NCBI GenBank assembly: GCA_035369865.1 | Contig: DAOOVG010000050.1 | Coordinates: 1 to 16,428 of the forward strand | Length of the DNA: 16,428 bases | Direction of reading: 5' to 3' | Origin: MVYY01 sp035369865 | GTDB lineage: Bacteria; Bacteroidota; Bacteroidia; Bacteroidales; Paludibacteraceae | Part shown: positions 7,364 to 14,161 of the stretch, piece by piece | Layout of the letters: every line of letters begins with the position of its first letter | Numbering within the stretch: the first letter of the stretch is position 1 | The notes under the pieces: generated by a model | The model's input: only the letters and a program-made list of their open reading frames with translations | Told to the model about the DNA's origin: nothing | Databases searched by the model: none | Made by a program: the position numbers and the translations under genes

Positions 7364-8320
7364 ATGGGAAAAACAAAAGAAGAATTACGAATTGTTTTCA
7401 TGGGAACGCCAGAATTTGCCGTTGAAAGTTTAAAAACATTGGTTGAAAATGGTTATAATGTGGTTGGTGTGGTTACTATGCCTGATAAACCGGCTGGCAG
7501 AGGTTACAAAGTTCAGTTCTCACCAATAAAACAATATGCTCTGTCGAAAAACTTGAACTTGCTTCAGCCTGAAAAATTGAAAGACGAAACTTTTTTGGAA
7601 AATCTACGAGCACTGAAAGCTGATTTACAAATTGTAGTAGCTTTTCGCATGTTGCCGGAAGTAGTTTGGAATATGCCGCCATTAGGAACTTTCAATCTTC
7701 ACGCTTCCTTACTTCCCCAATATAGAGGAGCAGCTCCTATCAACTGGGTAATTATCAATGGTGAAAAAGAAACTGGTGTAACAACTTTCTTTCTAACCCA
7801 CGAAATTGATACCGGTAAAATTATTCTTCAGGAAAAAATTCCCATTTTACCTTCTGACAATGCTGGTATTTTGCACGATAAATTAATGGTATTGGGTGCA
7901 GAATTGGTTAAAAAAACGGTAGATATGATTATTTCAGATAAAATTGAAACAATAGAACAATCTCAATTAGCGAATAATAACGTAGAATTAAAATCGGCTC
8001 CAAAAATCTTCAAAGAAACATGTGAAATTGATATTTCCTGGAACGTTGAACGTGCTCATAACTTTGTACGAGGACTTTCTCCTTATCCGGGAGCTTGGAT
8101 AAGGATAAATCTCCCAAATTCTCCTGAAAGAATAATTTTAAAGATTTTTCAGACAGAACCAGAATTTTCTTCTCATCAATTACCATTAGGAAAAGTAGTA
8201 ACCGACGGGAAAAAATTTGCCAAAATAGCCTTAAAGGATGGTTTTTTGGTTTTGAAAGAAGTGCAAGCCCCCAACAAAAAGCGAATGGAAATTGGCGAAT
8301 TTCTACGAGGTTTGCGGTAA
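7364..8320 (+). CDS. fmt: Methionyl-tRNA formyltransferase
   Basis: Fmt formylates the initiator Met-tRNA with 10-formyl-tetrahydrofolate before translation begins. From the ATG at 7364 the protein has 318 residues, the usual family length. It opens with RIVFMGTPEFAVESL (9-23), keeps the MPDKPAGRG loop (39-47), the folate-site core FNLHASLLPQYRGAAPINW with Asn111 and His113, and Asp149 in THEIDTG. The N, H and D spacing equals that of E. coli Asn108, His110 and Asp146. The C-terminal tRNA-binding domain begins near ETCEIDISWN and includes VRGLSPYPGAW. An in-frame ATG at 7280 would add 28 Trp/Phe-rich residues that do not fit the family and would place the start upstream of the predicted promoter. 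fmt ends 5 bp from the stop of ridA on the opposite strand. Confidence 0.97.
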   Translation: MGKTKEELRIVFMGTPEFAVESLKTLVENGYNVVGVVTMPDKPAGRGYKVQFSPIKQYALSKNLNLLQPEKLKDETFLENLRALKADLQIVVAFRMLPEVVWNMPPLGTFNLHASLLPQYRGAAPINWVIINGEKETGVTTFFLTHEIDTGKIILQEKIPILPSDNAGILHDKLMVLGAELVKKTVDMIISDKIETIEQSQLANNNVELKSAPKIFKETCEIDISWNVERAHNFVRGLSPYPGAWIRINLPNSPERIILKIFQTEPEFSSHQLPLGKVVTDGKKFAKIALKDGFLVLKEVQAPNKKRMEIGEFLRGLR

Positions 8321-8325
8321 ATTTC

Positions 8326-8703
8326 TTATTTTACAGCTATTGTTTCAATTTCCACCAAAGCTCCTTGTGGAAGTCCTTTTACAGCAACCGTTGAACGAGC
8401 AGGACAATTATGGGGGAAATATTTTTTATATACTTCATTCATAGCCGCAAAATGGTTCATGTCCGTTAGAAAAACGGTTGTTTTGATTACATTTTCAAAA
8501 GAATAACCAGCAAACTTTAAAATAGCTTCAATATTTGAAAAAATCTGTTCTGTTTGTTCCGAAACAGTTAATGAAACAATTTTTCCTTCCTTTGGCAAAA
8601 TAGGAATTTGTCCTGAAATAAAAAGCATATTATTTATTTCTATAGCCTGATTATAAGGTCCAATAGCTGTCGGAGCGTTGGGAGTATTGATAATTTTTTT
8701 CAT
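8326..8703 (-). CDS. ridA: RidA family reactive enamine/imine deaminase
   Basis: RidA hydrolyses reactive enamines and imines, such as 2-aminoacrylate made by PLP enzymes, protecting those enzymes in the cytosol. The 125-residue length is typical. Conserved elements are IGPYNQAI (Tyr17), FISGQIP (28-34), the helix containing NIEAIL, VIKTTVFLTDM, and CPARSTVAVKGLPQGALVEIE with Arg103, which holds the substrate carboxylate, and Glu118 and Glu120. It is a single gene whose stop faces the fmt stop with 5 bp between them. Its ATG follows an A-rich leader without an obvious Shine-Dalgarno. Confidence 0.96.
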   Translation of the reverse strand: MKKIINTPNAPTAIGPYNQAIEINNMLFISGQIPILPKEGKIVSLTVSEQTEQIFSNIEAILKFAGYSFENVIKTTVFLTDMNHFAAMNEVYKKYFPHNCPARSTVAVKGLPQGALVEIETIAVK

Positions 8704-8806
8704 AATAATAAAAAATTTAGAATAAACACTTTAAATAAATCGTACTTAATTTTTTTAATATAAATTTTCTCATCATATTTTCACAGTTTAGCTTCAACAA
8801 TAGTTG

Positions 8807-8814
8807 CAAAAATA
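8807..8814 (-). promoter_or_regulatory. Possible -7 promoter box for ridA
   Basis: The minus strand reads TATTTTTG (TAnnTTTG), which would give a leader of roughly 95 nt. No upstream TTG is seen at the preferred distance, and such boxes arise easily in AT-rich DNA. Confidence 0.35.
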
Positions 8815-9088
8815 ACTAAATCAATAACTTATAAATTACAGAATCATTAAAATTGACTTTTTGAAATAGGTTTTACAAATAATTTTTTAAAATAATATAA
8901 ATAACTATTCATTTTTAAATTTATACCTCAATTCTGTTAATATATAGTGTTTTTTGGTTGAAAATTTTTCAAAAAGGTTTGAGAAAAAACAAAACATTCA
9001 AGTACTAACTCTAAAAACTATTTTTATATAACAATTATTATGAAATAAAAAAATTTATTTTTCTTTTTTTTAATTATTTACTAACTAA

Positions 9089-9118
9089 TTTTTTCTTTGG
9101 CAAAGAAAAAAATTTTTT
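9089..9118. terminator. Perfect 10-bp hairpin with T-tract inside the AT desert
   Basis: TTTTTTCTTT (9089-9098) pairs with AAAGAAAAAA (9102-9111) across a GGC loop, and a T6 run follows at 9113-9118. The shape is that of an intrinsic terminator, but the nearest gene 3' end is several hundred bases away, so what it would terminate is unclear. Confidence 0.4.
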
Positions 9119-9479
9119 AACTTCAAGTTTTTAAATAGATTGTTAATAACAAATAAAATCTTTTAAAAATAAAACAAATACACTTTTCTTTTCTGTTAAA
9201 AAACCAATATAAAGAGTTGAAAAAATATATTTTACTTTTTAAAAAAAACTTATCCACTTTTTCAACAATCTATCATTATCTTTATCTTTATTACATATCA
9301 ATTAAAATATTTATTTATAGTACCTTGAAAAAAAAATTTCTAATACAGTTATAATATTTCTCAAAATTAGAGTCACTAATTAAGTAAAAAAAATAAATTT
9401 GTTATTAATCTATGAAATAAAAAAAGAAAATTCTAACAGGCTTCAAGGAGAAAAATAGCAATTGAAGTGAATTATATTA

Positions 9480-9623
9480 TTGTATTATTAGAGAATTATA
9501 CGAAAATCAGGATATTATTAAATTATGTATATTTACAAAATATAAATGATGATTTTGGACTGTGTCTGGATTTTAAGGTATACATGTAATATTGTAATTA
9601 TAAATTGCATTATCAGAGAATTA
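9480..9623 (+). repeat. Imperfect 19-bp direct repeat, 125 bp apart
   Basis: TTGTATTATTAGAGAATTA (9480-9498) and TTGCATTATCAGAGAATTA (9605-9623) agree at 17 of 19 positions. Downstream of each copy the sequences stay loosely alike (TTATnT...TTACAAnATATAAA), hinting at a diverged tandem unit of about 125 bp. In such AT-rich DNA chance similarity is possible. Confidence 0.35.
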
Positions 9624-9761
9624 ACATAAAGACACTAGTAGAGTTATATCAACTTACAATATAAAAAGAAAAAAAAGAGCTATTGTATAACAAAAATCAT
9701 TATAATCATTAAAAATAATGAATAAAATCAACTGAAAAGTAACTAATAACAGTACTGAGAA

Positions 9762-9791
9762 TTGTAGTAATATAAAGTTTAATTATTTTTG
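9762..9791 (+). promoter_or_regulatory. Bacteroidota promoter for the LacI-type regulator
   Basis: TTG at 9762-9764, a 19-bp spacer and TATTTTTG at 9784-9791 match the TTG/TAnnTTTG promoter of this phylum. The transcript would begin near 9797, leaving about 73 nt before the ATG at 9870. Confidence 0.65.
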
Positions 9792-9869
9792 TTTAAAATA
9801 TTTAAATAGACTCTTAAAAATAATACTCTATAGCTTATAATTAAGGTAAATTTTTTTTTTAAAATTATC

Positions 9870-10880
9870 ATGAAAAACACACAAATTACCATTAAGGATA
9901 TTGCAAAAGCCCTCAATATTTCTCCGTCCACTGTATCTAGAGCTTTAAAAAACCATCCCGATATTAGTGAAAAAACAAAAAAAGAGGTTCAAAAATATGC
10001 TCAAAAATTTAATTACAAACCTAATGTACTTGCTTCGAATTTACGAATGAGTAAGAACAATACGATAGGGGTTATTGTTCCAGAGATTATTCATTATTTT
10101 TTTTCTTCGGTTTTGTCGGGAATCGAACAAGTATCAAATAGAGAGGGGTACAATGTAATTATTTGCCAGTCAAGCGAAAATTATGAAAAAGAAATACGAA
10201 ATGTTGATGCTTTAATTTCTTCCAGAGTTGCGGGAGTATTGGCATGTTTATCAAAAACTACCTCTACTTATGACCATTTTCAGCAAATTATTAATCATGG
10301 CATTCCACTCGTTTTTTATGACCGTGTTTGTATTAGTATCAATACCGATCGTGTAGTAGTTGATGATTACACGGGTGCTTTTTCTGCAGTAGAATATTTG
10401 ATTCAAACTGGTTGTAAAAGGATAGCTTTTTATTCTTCGCCCTTGCACCTGGAAATTTCTAAAAATAGAAGAAATGGCTATTTGGATGCTTTATATAAAT
10501 ATGGGCTTCCCATGGACGAATCTTTGATAAGAATTTGTGATACCCGCGAAGAAGCTATTATAATTACACCTGAAATTTTAGATCGTCCCGATCGTCCTGA
10601 TGGCTTTTTTGCCATTAACGACCATTGTGCCTCAGGTATTTTATATGCCACAAAACTCGCCAAATTAAGTGTCCCTGAAGATGTTTCCATTTGTGGCTTT
10701 TCTGATGGCGAATTAGCAAAAGCTTGTGATCCTATGTTGACTACTGTTGAACAACATGGTTATGAAATGGGTATAAACGCGGCTGAATTGTTAATTTCAA
10801 AAATCAAAGGAGAAACTCAAGGAAAATATACTAATAAAATTATAAAAACTAACCTTATTATTAGAGGAACTACTAAATAG
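9870..10880 (+). CDS. LacI family transcriptional regulator
   Basis: The 336-residue protein is a LacI-type repressor or activator that binds operator DNA as a dimer and responds to a sugar ligand. The helix-turn-helix KDIAKALNISPSTVSRALKNH spans 9-29 and the hinge helix KPNVLASNLR spans 50-59. A periplasmic-binding-protein-like ligand domain follows (IGVIVPEI at 66-73, FYDRV at 149-153, NRRNGY at 199-204, AINDHCASGILYA at 248-260, VSICGFSDGELA at 272-283). The frame is open and motifs are intact. Regulators of this type in Bacteroidales usually control adjacent sugar transporter and glycosidase genes, but here the downstream MFS transporter is a pseudogene, so the regulator may have lost its local target. 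The natural ligand cannot be read from the sequence. Confidence 0.95.
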   Translation: MKNTQITIKDIAKALNISPSTVSRALKNHPDISEKTKKEVQKYAQKFNYKPNVLASNLRMSKNNTIGVIVPEIIHYFFSSVLSGIEQVSNREGYNVIICQSSENYEKEIRNVDALISSRVAGVLACLSKTTSTYDHFQQIINHGIPLVFYDRVCISINTDRVVVDDYTGAFSAVEYLIQTGCKRIAFYSSPLHLEISKNRRNGYLDALYKYGLPMDESLIRICDTREEAIIITPEILDRPDRPDGFFAINDHCASGILYATKLAKLSVPEDVSICGFSDGELAKACDPMLTTVEQHGYEMGINAAELLISKIKGETQGKYTNKIIKTNLIIRGTTK

Positions 10881-10963
10881 CTAAAAGTATGAATTTTAAA
10901 AAAATAGCAATAAACATAATAAATTCAGAATCAATTTTTTATTCAAATTAATTGAAAAGATAT

Positions 10964-11400
10964 AGGAGAATAATAAAATATTAGAAAAAAGAAAAAACCA
11001 ACCTTTTCATTTTTTCAAATCCTTTCAATAAATATGGATTTTTGGGTATCCAAATTGGATATGTTTTATAAAATGCTAATGCAAGTAGAATATTAAAAAC
11101 TTTAGGAGCAGACATTGAACAAATTTCATGGTTTTGGTTGGCAGTTCTTCTTACCGAAATGATTATTCAACTAATCATTGGTCATTATTCTGATCAAACC
11201 TTGATTCGTTTAAGGAGACAAAGATCTTGTTTCTTTGTGGGGGGCATCATTGCTGCAGTTGTTTTTATTAATGCCAAATGCTGTTATTTTTGCTATTGTT
11301 TTATTTGCTGTGTTTGTAGGGACAGTGTCTTCCTTGATTGGTGATACATTTACTAAAAAAACGGATATTGGATCATTTCCACTAGTTATCTATCTGTTGG
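10964..11400 (+). pseudogene. Decayed MFS sugar transporter (GPH/SLC45-like), multiple lesions
   Basis: Joining frames gives KPTFSFFQILSINMDF, then GIQIGYVL-stop-NANASRILKTLGAD, SWFWLAVLLTEMIIQLIIGHYSDQT, FFVGGIIAAVV and FLLMPNAVIFAIVLF. This is the N-terminal part of the MFS sugar transporters usually found beside Bacteroidales LacI genes. Visible lesions: a ribosome-binding site AGGAG (10964-10968) is followed by ATT at 10980 where ATG is expected; the T-run at 11039-11043 has lost one base, shifting the frame; TAA at 11069-11071 replaces the CAA expected in the family; and a second shift occurs near 11255-11262. After IGDTFTKK (ending about 11359) similarity fades, and the C-terminal half of the usual 430-450 residues is missing. 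The right boundary is approximate. The gene is 99 bp behind the regulator on the same strand and was probably its partner. Confidence 0.85.
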
Positions 11401-11883
11401 TCAAACTTAATTCTGCTTTTAATCAGACGATAGCACTACCTGCTGAGTTGGAGCATTTCCTGTAAAAACCTCTTCACGGGGAAAAACTGCCTTTTATTAA
11501 ATTTTTCTGAAGACATTTCGCTTTCCACCGAGCATTCTTTACCTCATTCTTTCGAGTAAGCTACTGCTTAATAAAATAAAGATTAGCGAGTTTTTTATAA
11601 AAAATCTAATAATGAGGTATAGCCCCAGTAACTATATAACATACAACTATCATATCGGGAGTAAACATTTGTAATATTTTTCTAAAGTTTTTACTTGTTC
11701 TTTCAAAATATAAGTAAATAAATACACTGTCTTTTTGAATATTAATGCCACATGCTTTTTCTATAAAATTTACCAGATTGAATTGTTAAATAATTAGTTT
11801 ATTTTATAAGTTGATAATAAAAATAACATTTGTGTTTAGATCATCGTATGATAAATCATTAAAGTTATTATGCTCTTGATTTT
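11401..11883. other. Unexplained region between transporter pseudogene and AlaX-like gene
   Basis: No intact gene is visible. The first 170 bp have a higher G+C content than the rest. The minus strand at about 11420-11485 reads KAVFPREEVFTGNAPTQQVV before a stop, which may be the end of a decayed gene of unknown type. A weak hairpin around 11580-11612 pairs ATTAG with CTAAT around the self-complementary TTTTTTATAAAAAA. The remainder is AT-rich. Likely the eroded remains of the locus once controlled by the LacI protein, but this is inference. Confidence 0.45.
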
Positions 11884-11927
11884 TATTTTTGCTTGCTTGG
11901 AAATACATCGATTTTCATCTAATTTTG
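11884..11927 (+). promoter_or_regulatory. Promoter region of the AlaX-mtgA-lipB operon, two -7 boxes
   Basis: The better candidate is TTG (11897-11899), 20 bp, then TAATTTTG (11920-11927), with a start near 11932 and a leader of only 8-17 nt. A second box, TATTTTTG at 11884-11891, would give a leader of about 45 nt. Both exclude the in-frame TTG at 11889 as start codon. Confidence 0.5.
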
Positions 11928-11939
11928 TATTTAAAAAAA

Positions 11940-12398
11940 ATGTGGAATATGTCTGAAAATGAAGTTAAAAAAATTTATTATGAGCCGATGCATACGTGTG
12001 AGCATATTCTAAACCAAACTATGATTCGGATATTTGGTTGCGAGCGTTCAAAAAATGCTCATATCGAAAAAAAGAAAAGTAAATGTGATTATTTTTTGCC
12101 TCAACCTCCTACTGAAGCTCAAATTCTTGAATTAACCAGAAGAGTCAACGACGTAATCAATCAAAATTTACCTGTTATTATTGAATATGTGACCCGTGAA
12201 GAAGCAGCTAAAATCGTTGATCTTTCAAAATTGCCTGCTGAAACTCCTGATTTATTAAGAATCGTTCATGTAGGGGATTATGATGCTTGTGCTTGTATTG
12301 GGCAACATGTTCAAAATACTTCTGAAATTGGACATTTTGAAATTATCAGTCATAATTATGAAAAGGGATGCTGGAGAGTTCGTTTTCGTTTGGTTTGA
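11940..12398 (+). CDS. AlaX-like tRNA-editing protein (threonyl/alanyl-tRNA synthetase SAD domain)
   Basis: The 152-residue protein consists of a stand-alone second additional domain as found in AlaRS and ThrRS editing sites. The zinc and active-site pattern is complete: HTCEH (18-22, HxxxH) near the N-terminus and CIGQH (119-123, CxxxH) late. Supporting motifs are HILNQTMIRIFGCERSKNAHIE, which continues into a KKKSKCDY segment, and NTSEIGHFEI. Trans-editing proteins of this type hydrolyse mischarged tRNA, typically Ser- or Gly-tRNA(Ala), in the cytosol; the exact substrate here is inferred from the family. The ATG at 11940 is used; the ATG at 11949 (MSENEVKK) is equally plausible and fits the stronger promoter better. 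A TTG at 11889 in the same frame lies inside a promoter box. It heads a likely operon, with mtgA 30 bp downstream. Confidence 0.85.
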   Translation: MWNMSENEVKKIYYEPMHTCEHILNQTMIRIFGCERSKNAHIEKKKSKCDYFLPQPPTEAQILELTRRVNDVINQNLPVIIEYVTREEAAKIVDLSKLPAETPDLLRIVHVGDYDACACIGQHVQNTSEIGHFEIISHNYEKGCWRVRFRLV

Positions 12399-12428
12399 CG
12401 TGTCTCAATAATCATTTTTCACAATATA

Positions 12429-13148
12429 ATGAAACGATTCAGTAAATTTTTAAAAAATTTTTTTGTTTTATTTGTCATCATCTCAGTGGGATGGGTAATT
12501 TTTTATCGCTTTGTACCCGTTTTTGTTACCCCATTAATGCTGATTCGTTCTGTCGAAACAATTTCAGACGGTGAGGTTCCTAAAATTAATAAAAGATGGG
12601 TCACGATAGAAAAAATTTCACCCAATATGATTCAAGCTGCGGTAGCAGCCGAAGACGACCAGTTTATGGAACATCATGGTTTTTCATTCGAAGCCATTAA
12701 TAAAGCCATCGAACACAACAAAAGAAGTAGACGAATCAGAGGAGGAAGCACTATTTCACAACAAACGGCAAAAAATGTTTTTCTTTGGCCTCATCGCTCT
12801 TATTTACGAAAAGGACTGGAAGCTTATTTTACAGTTTTAATAGAATTATTCTGGACAAAAGAAAGAATCATGGAAGTTTATCTGAACGTTATTGAAACAG
12901 GGGACGGCATTTATGGTATAGAAGCAGCCTCCATGAAATATTTTGGAAAACATGCCTCAAAGCTTACAAAATCAGAAGCAGCTTTGATAGCAGCCTGCCT
13001 ACCAAATCCACGACGTTTTAATCCAGCCCATCCTTCTCCTTATATTTTACGTCGTCAAGCTGCCATTATGAGAATGATGGGAAAAATTTCACCGGTAGAA
13101 TTTCATAAAACATCTTTACCTAAAAAAACCAAACATAAACATCGATAA
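12429..13148 (+). CDS. mtgA: Monofunctional peptidoglycan glycosyltransferase
   Basis: MtgA polymerises lipid II into glycan strands at the outer face of the inner membrane without a transpeptidase domain. The 239-residue protein has one N-terminal membrane anchor (about 9-28) followed by a complete GT51 domain. Motif 1 is AAEDDQFMEHHGF with catalytic Glu75, motif 2 is GGSTISQQTAKNVFLW (105-120), motif 3 is RKGLEAYFTVLIE with Glu131, and motif 4 is KERIMEVYLNVIE. The Glu75 to Glu131 spacing is within one residue of Glu233 and Glu290 of E. coli PBP1b. The C-terminus is Lys/Arg/His-rich. Only 4 bp separate its stop from the lipB ATG, so translation of the two is probably coupled. Confidence 0.96.
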   Translation: MKRFSKFLKNFFVLFVIISVGWVIFYRFVPVFVTPLMLIRSVETISDGEVPKINKRWVTIEKISPNMIQAAVAAEDDQFMEHHGFSFEAINKAIEHNKRSRRIRGGSTISQQTAKNVFLWPHRSYLRKGLEAYFTVLIELFWTKERIMEVYLNVIETGDGIYGIEAASMKYFGKHASKLTKSEAALIAACLPNPRRFNPAHPSPYILRRQAAIMRMMGKISPVEFHKTSLPKKTKHKHR

Positions 13149-13152
13149 AAAG

Positions 13153-13818
13153 ATGAACTCTCAAATTAAATATTTTGATTGGGGAATCATTGAATATGAA
13201 GAAGCTTTAAAAAAGCAAGAAATTCTTTTTTTAGATACGATTGAAAGAAAAAAACGTGGACTTTCTACTTTGAATTATTTCATTTTTTGCGAACACCCGT
13301 CTGTCTTTACCTTAGGGAAAAATGGGCAAACAAATAATTTGCTTATTTCAGCCAATGAACTGGAAAAGATAAATGCCACTTTTTCGCTGACCAATCGTGG
13401 CGGAGATATTACCTATCATGGACCTGGACAAATAGTGGGTTATACCATTTTTGATATGGAAAATTTTCAATTGGGACTGAAACAATTTGTTGAAAAAATA
13501 GAAGAAACTATCATTCAACTTTTGAAACTTTACCAAATATCAGCAACCAGGCTCAAAGGTGCTACAGGTGTGTGGATGGATGTTGCAACTGAGAGAGCAA
13601 GGAAAATTTGTGCTATTGGACTTCGAAGTTCTCATTTTGTCACCATGCATGGTTTTGCTTTAAATGTAAATACGGATATGAATTATTTTAATTATATTCA
13701 TCCCTGTGGGTTTGTGGATAAAGGAGTTACTTCAATGGAAAGAGAACTAAAGCAGAAAGTTGATATCATTCAAGTGAAAGAAAACTTAAAAAAATGTTTG
13801 GAAGAACAATTTGCTTAG
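13153..13818 (+). CDS. lipB: Octanoyltransferase (lipoyl(octanoyl)-ACP:protein transferase)
   Basis: LipB moves the octanoyl group from acyl carrier protein to the lipoyl domains of 2-oxoacid dehydrogenases and the glycine cleavage H protein, the first step of lipoate assembly; LipA then inserts sulfur. The 221-residue protein has the family signature RGGDITYHGPGQIVGY (82-97), the catalytic Lys151 in ARKICAIGLR and Cys185 in HPCGF, plus HGFALNVN (166-173). It is the last gene of a probable AlaX-mtgA-lipB operon and is followed by a hairpin terminator. lipA is not in the window. Confidence 0.97.
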   Translation: MNSQIKYFDWGIIEYEEALKKQEILFLDTIERKKRGLSTLNYFIFCEHPSVFTLGKNGQTNNLLISANELEKINATFSLTNRGGDITYHGPGQIVGYTIFDMENFQLGLKQFVEKIEETIIQLLKLYQISATRLKGATGVWMDVATERARKICAIGLRSSHFVTMHGFALNVNTDMNYFNYIHPCGFVDKGVTSMERELKQKVDIIQVKENLKKCLEEQFA

Positions 13819-13825
13819 AGATACT

Positions 13826-13846
13826 GAAAGTTAAAACTAACTTTTT
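13826..13846 (+). terminator. Intrinsic terminator after lipB
   Basis: AAAGTTA (13827-13833) pairs perfectly with TAACTTT (13838-13844) across an AAAC loop, and the T-run extends to 13846. It begins 8 bp after the lipB stop and plausibly ends the operon. Confidence 0.55.
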
Positions 13847-13992
13847 GAAACTTATGTACTCAATTGATATTAAACACATTTACTACTTTTCTGCTAAATT
13901 TTCCCAACAAAACTTGATATTTCGTTTAATACAAAAAGTGGAAAATTCTTTCCCTTAATTAGAGCTTTTTTGTGCAAGTTATTATACATACA

Positions 13993-14045
13993 ACTTGAGC
14001 GTAAATTCAAGTAATTAATGCAACTTTTTCAGGGGAGAATAAAAT
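13993..14045 (-). mobile_element. Remnant end of an IS30-family element with transposase C-terminus
   Basis: ACTTGAG followed by CGTAAATTCAA (13993-14010) agrees at 16 of 18 positions with the end of the IS30 element at 16054-16071. Inward on the minus strand, in the orientation expected for that family, the frame reads SPEKVALIT and then a TGA stop at 14009-14007. This overlaps the terminal repeat, as in many IS30-type elements. The matching place in the other copy reads V-stop-F-R-T, so the two tails align. No further transposase sequence is readable before typA, so this is a scar of an old insertion. Confidence 0.55.
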
Positions 14046-14161
14046 TATTGTCTTGACGAAACAAGTTCTTTATTTCCTTTTATAAAAAATTATAAAAAAC
14101 ATTTAACTATACTGTAGAATAAAAGTACAAAATCTTGGCATTGAGAAATAAAAGAATTTAA

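Larger units (their letters stand above)
8815..9761. other. AT-rich desert without a recognisable gene
   Basis: This is the central part of a 1.17-kb gap between ridA and the LacI gene. Its G+C content is far below that of the genes; in the 60 bases from 9061 I count only eight G or C. All frames are broken by stops and no tRNA, CRISPR or IS signature is visible. It holds one strong hairpin (9089-9111), an imperfect direct repeat (9480-9498 and 9605-9623) and a single DnaA-box-like word near 9250. It may be a fully eroded gene or a long regulatory or structural spacer. Confidence 0.6.

Noticed and set aside
9249..9258. DnaA-box-like TTATCCACT, possible replication origin in the AT desert
   Set aside because: Only one near-match is present; no cluster, no dnaA or other origin-linked gene nearby.
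9143..9408. 12-bp inverted repeat TTAATAACAAAT / ATTTGTTATTAA 250 bp apart
   Set aside because: All but one pair are A-T, and such matches are expected by chance in DNA this AT-rich.
11235..11465. 76-codon plus-strand frame beginning MWGASLLQ
   Set aside because: It is the shifted continuation of the MFS transporter pseudogene, not a separate gene; the LMPNAVIFAIVLF part aligns with the expected third membrane segment.
11889..11939. TTG start extending the AlaX-like protein by 17 residues
   Set aside because: The TTG is part of a TAnnTTTG promoter box and the added residues do not fit the family.
13975..14012. Overlapping small inverted repeats CAAGTT/AACTTG and ACTTGA/TCAAGT
   Set aside because: Short 6-bp arms that overlap the IS30 scar; no sign of a separate regulatory function.
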